Source: Prevotella sp. CAG:891 (GTDB taxonomy: Bacteria; Bacteroidota; Bacteroidia; Bacteroidales; Bacteroidaceae). From it: a stretch of DNA of 23,241 bases. Made by a program: the position numbers and the translations under genes. The stretch lies in assembly GCA_000437675.1 (NCBI GenBank), contig FR901793.1, positions 31,437 to 54,677 of the forward strand, read 5' to 3'. The notes under the pieces are model-generated. The model was not told the origin of the DNA and did no database searches. It saw only the letters and a list, made by a program, of their open reading frames with translations. Shown here piece by piece: positions 15,037 to 23,202 of the stretch (its first letter is position 1; every line of letters starts with the position of its first letter).

Positions 15037-15119
15037 TGTCTGCACACAAGTCGGCGATGCGTAGGCGCACAGCCCATCGGGGCGCGCGCCATGCAAGCGC
15101 AAAGACTTGAGTGCAGACA
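15037..15119. repeat. 83-bp hairpin-forming element between gltX and waaA
   Basis: The arms TGTCTGCACACAAGTC (15037-15052) and its partner at 15104-15119 pair at 15 of 16 positions. Inside, GGCGC and GCGCC (near 15064 and 15085) can form a second, GC-rich stem. The whole spacer is GC-rich in the middle and has no T-tract on either side. It could be a structured 5' leader for waaA, a processing or stability element in a gltX-waaA transcript, or an interspersed palindromic repeat. Confidence 0.6.
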
Positions 15120-15197
15120 GATGAATAGTTATCGTAGAGAAAAAAGGAAAAGTAAAGTCAGAACGGAAACAAAAAATCCGTTTCAACGTCTAACGTC

Positions 15198-16712
15198 TTA
15201 TCCCAAAGCCGCAATAGCAGCCTTCATGCGGTTCAAGGTTTCGTCCTTGCCCAGGAAAGCAGCCAGTTCGTACATGTCGGGACCCTTGCCAGTGCCGACC
15301 AGACACACGCGCCAAGGGTTCCAAGGCTTTTTGCCCCCAGCTTCGGCCCAGGCATCGACAGCCGCCTTTTGCGATTCGATGCTGAAATCGTCGAGCGATT
15401 CGAGCACGGCAGCCAGTTCCTGCATTTCGGCAGCAGCACCTTCCTTCCAGTTCTTGCGCGTAAACTTGTCGTCGGCGCTGTAAGTCGGTGCGATGAAGAA
15501 GAAGTCGCACAAGGGCCAAAGCTCCTTGATAAAGTTGATTTTCTTCATTTTCATCATGCCCACCACCGCTTCGACACGTTCCATGGGTGCTTCGATACCG
15601 TTTTCGCGCAAAATTTTGTCGAACGTAGGAGCAAGTCGGGCGTTGTCGGTCATTTGGATATATTCGCGGTTGAACCACTGCCCCTTCACGTAGTCGAACT
15701 TAGCACCACTCTTCGAGCATTTCGTCAAGTCGAACTGTTCGATAAGTTCCTGCATTGACAGGATTTCCTGGTCGGTACCCGGGTTCCATCCCAGCAAAGC
15801 CAGGAAGTTGATTACCGCCTCAGGCAAATAGCCACTTTCGCGGTAGCCCGACGACACCTCGCCCGATTTCGGGTCGTGCCATTCGAGGGGGAATACCGGG
15901 AAGCCCAGGCGGTCGCCATCGCGCTTCGAGAGTTTACCCTTACCGTCGGGTTTGAGCAACAGGGGCAAGTGAGCGAAGGCCGGCATGGTGTCCGTCCAGC
16001 CGAAGGCACGGTAAAGCAGCACATGGAGCGGCGCCGAAGGCAACCATTCCTCGCCACGGATAACGTGGGTAATTTCCATCAAGTGGTCGTCGACGATGTT
16101 AGCCAAGTGGTAAGTAGGCAGGTCGTCGGCACTTTTGTAGAGCACCTTATCGTCGAGAATATCGCTCATGATGCGCACTTCGCCGCGAATGATGTCGTTC
16201 ACGAGCACCTCTTCGCCGGGTTCCACCTTAAAGCGTACCACATACTGTTCGCCGGCATCAATCAGGCGCTGCGTTTCCTTGTCGCCCAATACGAGCGAGT
16301 TGCGCATATCCATACGTGTACGGGCATCATACTGAAAGTTCTGCACCGCTTCGCGTTTAGCGTTCAGTTCTTCGGGCGTATCGAAAGCCACGTAAGCCTT
16401 GCCAGCCTCGAGCAGTTGGTGCACATATTTGCGGTAAATGTCGCGACGTTCGCTTTGGCGGTACGGACCATGTTCGCCGCCGAAGCTCACGCCCTCGTCG
16501 AATTCCACGCCGAGCCATTTGAACGATTCGATGATGTAATCTTCGGCTCCCGGCACAAAGCGGTTCGAGTCGGTATCTTCAATGCGGAACACCATTTCGC
16601 CTCCATGCTGACGGGCAAAAAGGTAGTTATAGAGCGCGGTGCGCACACCGCCGATATGTAATGGACCCGTGGGGCTGGGTGCAAAACGCACGCGTACTTT
16701 TCTTTCTGACAT
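15198..16712 (-). CDS. gltX: Glutamyl-tRNA synthetase (class I)
   Basis: GltX charges tRNA(Glu) with glutamate using ATP. The class I signatures are both present: HIGG at residues 19-22 within RFAPSPTGPLHIGGVRTAL, and KLSKR at 260-264, the KMSKS-loop equivalent. FRIEDTDSNR and GPYRQSER are further family markers. The C-terminal half is the helical anticodon-binding domain. At 504 residues the length is normal. It begins the minus-strand cluster gltX-waaA-GT4-GT2-recX, but a 194-bp gap follows it. Two TAATTTTG elements (complement of 16748-16755 and of 16784-16791) lie 36-79 bp upstream and may be -7 boxes, although neither has a good TTTG partner 19 bp further upstream. Confidence 0.97.
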   Translation of the reverse strand: MSERKVRVRFAPSPTGPLHIGGVRTALYNYLFARQHGGEMVFRIEDTDSNRFVPGAEDYIIESFKWLGVEFDEGVSFGGEHGPYRQSERRDIYRKYVHQLLEAGKAYVAFDTPEELNAKREAVQNFQYDARTRMDMRNSLVLGDKETQRLIDAGEQYVVRFKVEPGEEVLVNDIIRGEVRIMSDILDDKVLYKSADDLPTYHLANIVDDHLMEITHVIRGEEWLPSAPLHVLLYRAFGWTDTMPAFAHLPLLLKPDGKGKLSKRDGDRLGFPVFPLEWHDPKSGEVSSGYRESGYLPEAVINFLALLGWNPGTDQEILSMQELIEQFDLTKCSKSGAKFDYVKGQWFNREYIQMTDNARLAPTFDKILRENGIEAPMERVEAVVGMMKMKKINFIKELWPLCDFFFIAPTYSADDKFTRKNWKEGAAAEMQELAAVLESLDDFSIESQKAAVDAWAEAGGKKPWNPWRVCLVGTGKGPDMYELAAFLGKDETLNRMKAAIAALG

Positions 16713-16770
16713 AGCGATATTGAAATCTGTTGTTTTTGTTTGTGCAACAAAATTACACCTTTTTATTCAC

Positions 16771-16816
16771 ATAAGTAGGTGTTCAAAATTATTTTTGCGG
16801 TTCAACGCCTACTTAT
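16771..16816. repeat. Inverted repeat containing the AAGTAGGTGTTCAAAATTAT motif
   Basis: ATAAGTAGGTGTT (16771-16783) is mirrored by AACGCCTACTTAT (16804-16816), 12 of 13 positions plus one G-T wobble. The 22-bp block at 16773-16794 is repeated without change at 23181-23202. It lies upstream of gltX and includes a TAnnTTTG-type box on the minus strand (16784-16791), so it may be a promoter region or a dispersed repeat. Confidence 0.7.
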
Positions 16817-16873
16817 TGCTAAGTGTTGAAAAATATTGGGGGGTTGAGTCGGTGTTCTCCGTACTATTTCAAG

Positions 16874-16932
16874 TTCCGCCTGAGTAAGTAGATGAAGAAA
16901 AGTAAGTTCCAGCATCTATTACTCAGGCGGAA
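16874..16932. terminator. 20-bp bulged hairpin downstream of sbcC
   Basis: The left arm (16874-16894, starting TTCCGCCTGAGTAA) and the right arm (16913-16932) pair over 20 bp, with a single unpaired G in the left arm and an 18-nt loop. It lies 54 bp past the sbcC stop. There is no T-tract on either side, so terminator function is a guess; it may protect the 3' end of the sbcDC mRNA. Confidence 0.5.
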
Positions 16933-16986
16933 TGGTTTGAAAAGAACAGAAATACCGATTTTGTCTGCCGACAGAGCCGGCCGTAA

Positions 16987-19900
16987 TTAGCGCACCTCGA
17001 TTACCGAATGCGAACCGCCGGGTAGGCGTGTCAGCCTGATTTGCGGCGAAATTTGCGAACGAATCTGCGTGGTGTGGCTGATTACGCCCACCTTACGTCC
17101 CTGCACGTTTTCGAGGTTCGAAAGTGTCATCATCACCAAGTCGAGCGAGTCCTTGTCAAGGTTGCCAAAGCCTTCGTCGATAAAGAGCGAACCGATGGTT
17201 AGGTTTTTACCCGACATTGAAGCCAAGCCCAAGGCCAGCGCCAAACTTACCACAAAGGTTTCGCCGCCCGAAAGCGACGACACATAGCGGTGCTCATCGA
17301 ACATGTTGCGGTCAATGATTTCGAGCGTCAGCGTGCCCGGAATGTTACACAGCTCGTAGCGCGGCGAAAGCTGTCGTAAGTGCAGGTTGGCATGCTGCAC
17401 AAGGTAAGCAAAGGTGTAGCTCTGTGCCAGCGTGCGGAAACGTTTTCCGTCGGCCGAGCCAAACAGCATGCACAGGCGCGTCCACTCGTTGTGGTTTTCG
17501 CGCGCCTTTTTCAGCTCTTCCTCCACCTTGCCTGCCCGTAGCAAGCAGTTCTCGTGCGAAATCAGCTTCGACATCGTCACGCTCAGTGCCGCGCTCACCT
17601 CGTTCAGTTCGTGTTGCGTTTCCGTCAGCTGTTCGCTCAGTTTCAGTTTCAGCACCTCAGGTTCTCCCTCCGGTCTTTCCGCGCCCGCCTGCAAGTTGAG
17701 CAACGTCTGTCGTGCGCGTTCCAGGTGGTTGCGGCTCAGCAGCTGCTGTTCTTTCAGGTTTTCCAGTTTAAGGCGCAGCGCCTTCCAGTCGCGCTTGTCG
17801 TTAAACAGCGCCTCCAGTTCCGAAAACTGCACCGGCGAGTGCGTACCGTTAAAGCGCAGCATCATCAGGTCAAGTTCCTGCTGGCGGTTTTGCAGCAGTT
17901 GCTGGTTCGTTACTCGGCTCTTTTCCAAGTTCACCAGCGTACCCTCCAGCTGTTTCTGTTCGCCCAGCGTGCGGTTATGCAGCGTTTGCAGTTTCATTTC
18001 CGCTTCGCGAGCCGCCGCAATGTTTCTTTGCAGCGTTTCGGCCTCCTGCTGCGGCGACGAGTTGCCAAACAGTCGCGTCAGTTCCTCCTGTTTGCGGTTC
18101 AGCGCCTCGCGTGCCGCGTCTCGGTTTTCGCGGCAAGTTTTGAGCGCACGTTGCGCCTCGTCGACGTTGGCCGACGCATTTTTAATTTCCTCGCGCAGCA
18201 AGTCGGCCGCCCGTTCCGCCTCGTCGAGCGTGTGGCACGTCTGGTTCCAGTCGTGGTTCAGGTTTGTCAGTCGCAGACGGATGCCGTCCGGGTTGTTCTT
18301 CCATTCCGTAAACCATCCCGACAGCGTAATCATGTCGTCGAGGTCAGTGTAAATTTCCGAGCAAGCCTTGTCCGAAATGTTGATGGTGTATTGCAGTTCC
18401 TCGGCTGCCGCAGCCGTAATTTTCGCCTTGGTCGAAATTTCGTCCAGGTGCGTCCGCGTGTCAGCCATCATCGTTTCGAGTTTTGAAATATCCTCGTTCA
18501 GTCGGTTAATTTCCTGTTGGTGAAAGTTGTAAGTCTTCAGTGCCAGGTCAGCCTCGTCGGCCGCTCGCATCGTATTGTCGATGAGCAGCTGAATCATCAT
18601 GAAGCGCGCCTCGCTGTTCACCGTAGCCGAACAGTCGGTAAAGGTTTTGTCAAGGTTCTCACACATTTTCCACTCGTTCACGTCAGCCTCCTGTCGTTCC
18701 TCCAGTTCGTGCAGTGCCTTTTCGTCGGCCTCGATGCGCGCCGCGTCGGCCGCAATGTTCTGTTGCAGTTCGTTGAGTGCCGTTCGCTGCGCATTCATTT
18801 TTTGCTGCATGGTGCGGTAGTCCTTGCTCAGGTTCGTCAGCAAGTCGCCCAGTTCGCGTTCCGTTTCCGTGTGGTAAGGGTGGTGCGTAGCTCCGCACAC
18901 CGGACAAGCCGAACCCTCCTTCAGCTGTTTGCGCAGCTGCACGATGTTGTCCGACTGGCTCAGCGTGTAGGCCGTGCTAATCAGCTCAAAAGCCTCCTCC
19001 GTAGCCGCCAGTTCGGTTTCCATTTTCTTCACCATGCCCTGCTTCTGCGCCAGCTCCGTCTGTTCGCGTTTTTGCGCCGCTCTTTTTTCGGCAATGCGTT
19101 TGTAACCCTCCGAAATGTGGCGCCATAGCGTGTTCGCCCTTTGCAGCGCCGCCAGTCGGTTACGGTTGTCGGCCGCCTCGCGTTGCAGTTTGGCCGAATC
19201 CAGGCCCTGGTTGGTTTGTTTGTGAATGAGCAAGTCGCTTTTCAGCGCATTCAGTTTAGCCTGCGTCTGGTGCTGTTCCTGCTCCGCCTTTTCGCTTTGA
19301 ATGCGCAGGTTCTCACGGTCCCTTTGCAGGTTGTTCTGCTTTTTATGATTGTCGACATTGCGCTGCGTTTCGGTGTAAAGCATCGACAGTTTGTCCTTAA
19401 TCAGGTCGAACTTATCGAACATGGTGCGGTGCACCGAAAGCGTCTGCTTGTGCTGCTGCTTCACGTCGATTTCAGCCGTAGCCTTTGTCAGCAAGTCCTG
19501 CTTAATTTTCAGCACATTCTGCCGGTTCGTCAGCACATTGCCAATTTCGTTCAGCTGCACGTCGTGCTTTTTCAGCTGTTCAGCCGCTCCGCTGATTTCG
19601 CCCGTCAGCGCATAGCCCTTGTTAATAGCCGCCGTTCTCAGTTCGCGGTGCTTTTCGGCCTCGGCACTTCGTTCGTGTGCCATGTCGAGCTGTGCCGCCT
19701 CCGTTTCGGCCTGTCGGCGAATTTGTTCAATGGCCCTCGTTGTGTTGTGCTGTTCCTCCTTGATTTGCTGCAAATCCGTTCGGCGCATGGTAATTTCCTG
19801 AAAGAGGGGTTGCATACCGATGAGCGCATCGTAGCGTTCCAGTTTCAGTTCCTCGGCTCGCGTTTCCATACACGCCTTGTTGGCCGCAGCAAACTGCATT

Positions 19901-20739
19901 TCGCAGCGTTTCACCTCAGCCACCGCCTCGTCGTTTCGTTTCAGCCATTCCAACTGTTTCTGCAAGTTTTGCAGTTTTTGTTCCGTTGTCAGTTTTTGCG
20001 CCGTCAGCAGCTGTTTTTTCTCCGTTTCCTGCTGCAGTTGTTCCGGTTCCAGGCAGTCGTGCATCATGCCCTGAATCTGGTTTTCGAGGTCGCGCGTCAG
20101 GATGCCTGCATCGTTCGTAAACTGGTAAATCTGTTCCGACACTGCGCCATACACCTCCGTGCCCGTCAGTTTTTCGAGCAGCACCGCTTTATCAGCCGTT
20201 TTAGCTTTCAGAAAGTTCGAAAAGCTGTTTTGCGCCAGGATAACCGTACGCGTAAACTGCTCGTAGGTCAGCCCCACCGCCAGGTTAATTTGGTCTTGAA
20301 TTTCCGCTTTGTCAAATTTCTGTTTGTTGGGAGCCAGCTGTTTCAAGGTGCGTTCCGGTGTTTTGTAGTTGCCGTTTCGCGTCAGTCTGATGCTCCATTC
20401 AGCCTCGTAGCGTTCGCCATCGTTGGTAGCAAACACCACCGTAGCTCCTCCCTCCTTTTGTCCGCGGCGCAAAATGCCTGCCACGTTGCCCGCCTGCATT
20501 TGCTGGGCACAGCTCACCAGTTCCAGGTCGCCGGCCGGAATGCGTTCCACGTTGTCGAATCGCGGAGCCTTGTTGTAAAGTGCCAGGCAAATGGCATCGA
20601 GTATGGTCGATTTGCCCGAACCCGTGTCGCCCGTAATGGCAAAAAGCCCTGCCGAGCGCAGCGGCTCAGCCGTAAAGTCAATGATTTGTTCACCCTCGAT
20701 TGAGGTGAGGTTGTTGAGAATGATTTTCTCTATTTTCAT
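16987..20739 (-). CDS. sbcC: Nuclease complex ATPase subunit SbcC (Rad50-like)
   Basis: SbcC is the ATPase of the SbcCD (Mre11-Rad50-type) complex, which opens hairpins and processes blocked double-strand ends. The 1250-residue protein has the split ABC ATPase at its ends. Walker A GDTGSGKST (37-45) follows the typical KIILNNLTSIEGEQIIDF; the signature SLSGGETFVVSLALALG is near residue 1155, and Walker B FIDEGFGNLD has Asp1188-Glu1189. Between them are two long Gln/Glu/Leu-rich coiled coils that fold back at the zinc hook CPVC (612-615). The length is somewhat above E. coli SbcC (about 1050). It lies 117 bp downstream of sbcD, the normal partner order. The long plus-strand frames opposite it are shadows. 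Confidence 0.97.
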   Translation of the reverse strand: MKIEKIILNNLTSIEGEQIIDFTAEPLRSAGLFAITGDTGSGKSTILDAICLALYNKAPRFDNVERIPAGDLELVSCAQQMQAGNVAGILRRGQKEGGATVVFATNDGERYEAEWSIRLTRNGNYKTPERTLKQLAPNKQKFDKAEIQDQINLAVGLTYEQFTRTVILAQNSFSNFLKAKTADKAVLLEKLTGTEVYGAVSEQIYQFTNDAGILTRDLENQIQGMMHDCLEPEQLQQETEKKQLLTAQKLTTEQKLQNLQKQLEWLKRNDEAVAEVKRCEMQFAAANKACMETRAEELKLERYDALIGMQPLFQEITMRRTDLQQIKEEQHNTTRAIEQIRRQAETEAAQLDMAHERSAEAEKHRELRTAAINKGYALTGEISGAAEQLKKHDVQLNEIGNVLTNRQNVLKIKQDLLTKATAEIDVKQQHKQTLSVHRTMFDKFDLIKDKLSMLYTETQRNVDNHKKQNNLQRDRENLRIQSEKAEQEQHQTQAKLNALKSDLLIHKQTNQGLDSAKLQREAADNRNRLAALQRANTLWRHISEGYKRIAEKRAAQKREQTELAQKQGMVKKMETELAATEEAFELISTAYTLSQSDNIVQLRKQLKEGSACPVCGATHHPYHTETERELGDLLTNLSKDYRTMQQKMNAQRTALNELQQNIAADAARIEADEKALHELEERQEADVNEWKMCENLDKTFTDCSATVNSEARFMMIQLLIDNTMRAADEADLALKTYNFHQQEINRLNEDISKLETMMADTRTHLDEISTKAKITAAAAEELQYTINISDKACSEIYTDLDDMITLSGWFTEWKNNPDGIRLRLTNLNHDWNQTCHTLDEAERAADLLREEIKNASANVDEAQRALKTCRENRDAAREALNRKQEELTRLFGNSSPQQEAETLQRNIAAAREAEMKLQTLHNRTLGEQKQLEGTLVNLEKSRVTNQQLLQNRQQELDLMMLRFNGTHSPVQFSELEALFNDKRDWKALRLKLENLKEQQLLSRNHLERARQTLLNLQAGAERPEGEPEVLKLKLSEQLTETQHELNEVSAALSVTMSKLISHENCLLRAGKVEEELKKARENHNEWTRLCMLFGSADGKRFRTLAQSYTFAYLVQHANLHLRQLSPRYELCNIPGTLTLEIIDRNMFDEHRYVSSLSGGETFVVSLALALGLASMSGKNLTIGSLFIDEGFGNLDKDSLDLVMMTLSNLENVQGRKVGVISHTTQIRSQISPQIRLTRLPGGSHSVIEVR

Positions 20740-20856
20740 TGTGCGTAAAGGTGTAACGTAGAAAAAAGAGCGTCCGACAGCATTGTCCGTCCGCCCGTGA
20801 TTCGGTATCGGTGGCAGAGGTCATATTCGTGCGTCCTCCGCCTTCCGCGTTCAATG

Positions 20857-22122
20857 TTAGTTCCGGCTGTTCTGTTCTTCGTTGAGTGCCGTGTGTTCAG
20901 CCTGTTTGAATCGTTTAATCAGCGGTTCGGGCATATCCTCTCCGTAGCGTGCGCGGAAGTGGTCGCACGCCAGTTTCAGCGGACTGATGCTTTGCATAGC
21001 CTCGGCCGAAAGTCCCATGGTAGCCGCGTTTTGCGCCTCGTCAGTTTGTTGGCGCACACGCACCATGCGGCAGAACAGCACCGCCTTGTCGGCCAAAGCC
21101 TCCATCACATCGTGCATGAGCGAAGGTTCCGGTTGTTTTTCTTCAATGTTTATTTCGAGGTACGGCCAGTTCAGTCCCTCATCGTGTTTGCTGCGCGTGG
21201 GCAGTTGATCAATTTCCTCCATCACCTCAGCCACCGTAGCCTTTTGCTGCTTATTGGCCGGAATGCAGCGCAGCGTGCGCAGCGGCGTGTAGGTGAGGCG
21301 CTGCACCGACGCTTTGCCGTCGGTGTCGAGGTCGATACACATCACCCCATGCGAGTAGTTGATTTCCGAAAACGACATAGGCAGCGCGCTGCCCGCATAG
21401 AAAATGCTTTGTTGTCCGCGCACGGGTTGTGATTTATGAATATGCCCCAGAGCCGTGTAGCTCACACCGCGTCCCACCACTTCGGCGCTGACGCAGTCCT
21501 GTCCGCCCACCACCAGGCGTTCGGAATGTTCGTTTTCGCAGATTTCTGCTCCAGCCGCATAAAAGTGTGCCGCCACAACCACGGGTAGCCCCTTGAAGTT
21601 CGATTTTTTCAGCCGTTTGTGCAGGTTTTCGAAATAATAATTCAGTCCCTCCTCCGGGCTCAGTGCCGAAGGATAGTCGCCGGTGCGCAAGTAAGGCAAG
21701 GCAAAGCAAACACATTCGGCCTCCGAACTCTGTCGCGACGAAAGCGGCAGCAGGTAGTGGTCGAAATCGGGTTTACCCTCGTCATCCATGCGGATGGTAC
21801 CCCTTACATATATATTGTGTTGTTTGAGCAGTTCAGCCGGAGCTTCGAGTCGTCCGGCCGAGTCGTGATTACCCGCGGTCAGTACCACTTGCAGTCCGGG
21901 TACCGCCGAAGTGGCTTGAAGCAGGAAGTTATAGAGCAATTTTTCGGCCTGTGCCGAAGGGTTGGCCGAGTCGTAGACATCGCCCGTCAGCAGCAACACG
22001 TCGGGTTGTTGTTCGCGCAGTGTGTTTAGCAGCCATTTCAGGAAATGTTCATGTTCGGCATATCGGGTGTGTCCGTGAAACACGTTGCCCAGGTGCCAGT
22101 CAGCGGTATGAATAATTTTCAT
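20857..22122 (-). CDS. sbcD: Exonuclease subunit SbcD (Mre11-like)
   Basis: SbcD is the metal-dependent nuclease of the SbcCD complex. The calcineurin-like phosphoesterase motifs are in order: DWH (Asp8, His10), GDVYD (Asp48), GNHD (Asn85, His86), then VVVAAHFY and GHIH further on. The 421-residue length fits. The C-terminal part contains the capping and SbcC-binding region, ending in a charged tail. It is the first gene of an sbcD-sbcC pair with a near-perfect promoter about 75 bp upstream of its start. The flanking genes cobB and gltX appear independent. Confidence 0.97.
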   Translation of the reverse strand: MKIIHTADWHLGNVFHGHTRYAEHEHFLKWLLNTLREQQPDVLLLTGDVYDSANPSAQAEKLLYNFLLQATSAVPGLQVVLTAGNHDSAGRLEAPAELLKQHNIYVRGTIRMDDEGKPDFDHYLLPLSSRQSSEAECVCFALPYLRTGDYPSALSPEEGLNYYFENLHKRLKKSNFKGLPVVVAAHFYAAGAEICENEHSERLVVGGQDCVSAEVVGRGVSYTALGHIHKSQPVRGQQSIFYAGSALPMSFSEINYSHGVMCIDLDTDGKASVQRLTYTPLRTLRCIPANKQQKATVAEVMEEIDQLPTRSKHDEGLNWPYLEINIEEKQPEPSLMHDVMEALADKAVLFCRMVRVRQQTDEAQNAATMGLSAEAMQSISPLKLACDHFRARYGEDMPEPLIKRFKQAEHTALNEEQNSRN

Positions 22123-22203
22123 TTAAGTAGTCTTTTGTAGCAAATTCTGCGCTGTGCAGTTGCCGTTTGTGGGTTGCTTCCCTTGATTGTTTCAAAGCGT
22201 TGG

Positions 22204-22234
22204 CAAAGTTAGTGCAAGCCGAGTGGCGAGCAAA
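22204..22234 (-). promoter_or_regulatory. sbcDC promoter (TTTG-N19-TAACTTTG)
   Basis: On the minus strand, TTTG (complement of 22231-22234) is followed after exactly 19 bp by TAACTTTG (complement of 22204-22211). This matches the Bacteroidetes housekeeping sigma consensus at both boxes. The predicted start is near 22197, giving a leader of about 75 nt before sbcD. Confidence 0.85.
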
Positions 22235-22283
22235 GAAAAAACCCCGTTTTTTATTTGCCCGTACGACGCGCTGTTGCTGAAAG

Positions 22284-22327
22284 CAAAAAAAACAGGAAGC
22301 CCCGTAGCCACGGTGGCTTCCTGTTTT
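22284..22327 (-). terminator. Intrinsic terminator of cobB
   Basis: A perfect 13-bp stem, AAAACAGGAAGCC (22289-22301) with its complement at 22315-22327, carries an inner CCGT/ACGG stem in the loop. On the minus strand it runs into T residues (complement of 22285-22292). It lies about 20 bp beyond the cobB stop and separates cobB from the sbcD promoter. Confidence 0.9.
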
Positions 22328-22349
22328 GGGTTTTTGTTGCATTTGGCTC

Positions 22350-23054
22350 TCAGACCGATGGTAAAAGGCGGCTGACGAGCGTGGCCATGCCTTCGGAGGC
22401 CTTTTGGCTGATGACCTCGATGTGGTAGTGGCCCGGCACTTGCACGGGCTGTGGGTCGATGAGGTAAATGGGTATGCCGGGGCGGGTGTAGCGGATGAGG
22501 CCGGCGGCAGGATAGACTTGCAACGAGGAACCGACGATGACAAAAATGTCGGCCTGAGCGGTAATGTCGGCCGCTGGTACGAGGTTGGGCACAGCTTCGC
22601 CAAACCATACAATCCACGGACGGAGCAGCGAACCGTCGGCGGCAAGTTCACCGTGAGCCACGCGCAGATGGTCGGGCGGCAGGGTGCGGATGCAGGCCGG
22701 GTTGTCGGGGTTGGCCGAGGAGCATACCTTCATCAGTTCACCATGCAGGTGAATGACGTGCGACGAACCGGCGCGTTCGTGAAGGTCGTCGACATTTTGC
22801 GTCACCACCGTTACGTCGAAATGCTGTTCGAGCTCGGCCAGCAATTCGTGTCCCCGGTTGGGCCGCGCCGCTACGAGCTGTTCGCGCAGGCCGTTGTAAA
22901 AATCGGTGACCAGATTAGGGTTGGCTTGCCAGCCTTCGGGGGTGGCTACTTGTTCAACGGGATACTGTTCCCAAAGTCCGCCGGCATCGCGAAAGGTGCT
23001 GAATCCGCTTTCGGCACTCATGCCGGCACCTGTAAGTACTACGAGTTTCTGCAT
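22350..23054 (-). CDS. cobB: NAD-dependent protein deacylase (sirtuin, CobB-like)
   Basis: Sirtuins remove acetyl, succinyl or related acyl groups from lysines using NAD+. This 234-residue protein has the NAD-binding GAGMSAESGFSTFRD (9-23), TQNVDDLHERAG (85-96) and the catalytic histidine of HLHGE (His104), with VGSSLQVYPAAGL near the C-terminus. Two features are unusual. First, only Cys111 and Cys121 lie where two CxxC pairs normally bind zinc. Second, in the FYNxxR region that selects acidic acyl groups, the sequence is FYNGLREQL: Tyr53 is kept but Leu56 occupies the position of the arginine in E. coli CobB. The gene is monocistronic, with its own terminator downstream. Confidence 0.94.
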   Translation of the reverse strand: MQKLVVLTGAGMSAESGFSTFRDAGGLWEQYPVEQVATPEGWQANPNLVTDFYNGLREQLVAARPNRGHELLAELEQHFDVTVVTQNVDDLHERAGSSHVIHLHGELMKVCSSANPDNPACIRTLPPDHLRVAHGELAADGSLLRPWIVWFGEAVPNLVPAADITAQADIFVIVGSSLQVYPAAGLIRYTRPGIPIYLIDPQPVQVPGHYHIEVISQKASEGMATLVSRLLPSV

Positions 23055-23115
23055 GCTTGTATGTTTTTGGTCGTTGGGCAGGTATTTTCAAGAAAACAAA
23101 TACTGAAGTCGTCTA

Positions 23116-23123
23116 CAAAAGTA
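23116..23123 (-). promoter_or_regulatory. Candidate -7 box of cobB
   Basis: The complement of 23116-23123 reads TACTTTTG, a match to TAnnTTTG, 62 bp upstream of the cobB start. No TTTG lies 19 bp further upstream, so this is only a partial promoter match. Confidence 0.45.
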
Positions 23124-23146
23124 CAACTATTTTTGAAAAAGGTTTG

Positions 23147-23154
23147 TAACTTTG
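23147..23154 (+). promoter_or_regulatory. Candidate plus-strand -7 box at the right edge
   Basis: TAACTTTG (23147-23154) matches the Bacteroidetes -7 consensus on the plus strand and could serve a gene beyond the window. A -33 TTTG at the expected 19-bp spacing is absent, so support is weak. Confidence 0.3.
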
Positions 23155-23180
23155 TCAAAACCTTAAAGAACCGACCTTTT

Positions 23181-23202
23181 AAGTAGGTGTTCAAAATTAT
23201 TT
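23181..23202. repeat. Second copy of the 22-bp AAGTAGGTGTTCAAAATTAT motif
   Basis: Identical over 22 bp to 16773-16794 and in the same orientation. Here it is followed by AT-rich sequence with no mirrored arm inside the window. A shorter relative, GTGTTCAAAAATATTTT, lies at 13712-13728 upstream of the GT4 gene. Confidence 0.8.

Noticed and set aside
14302..15483. A 393-codon plus-strand frame spanning waaA and the gltX 3' end
   Set aside because: It runs across two real minus-strand genes and the structured spacer, shows no family motif, and has no promoter or start context.
19141..20703. A 520-codon open frame on the plus strand opposite sbcC, with several others of 200-310 codons nearby
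   Set aside because: They are antisense to a well-supported SbcC, have compositions rich in Arg/Phe/Gln or Ser/Cys as expected of shadow frames in GC-biased genes, and show no recognisable domain.
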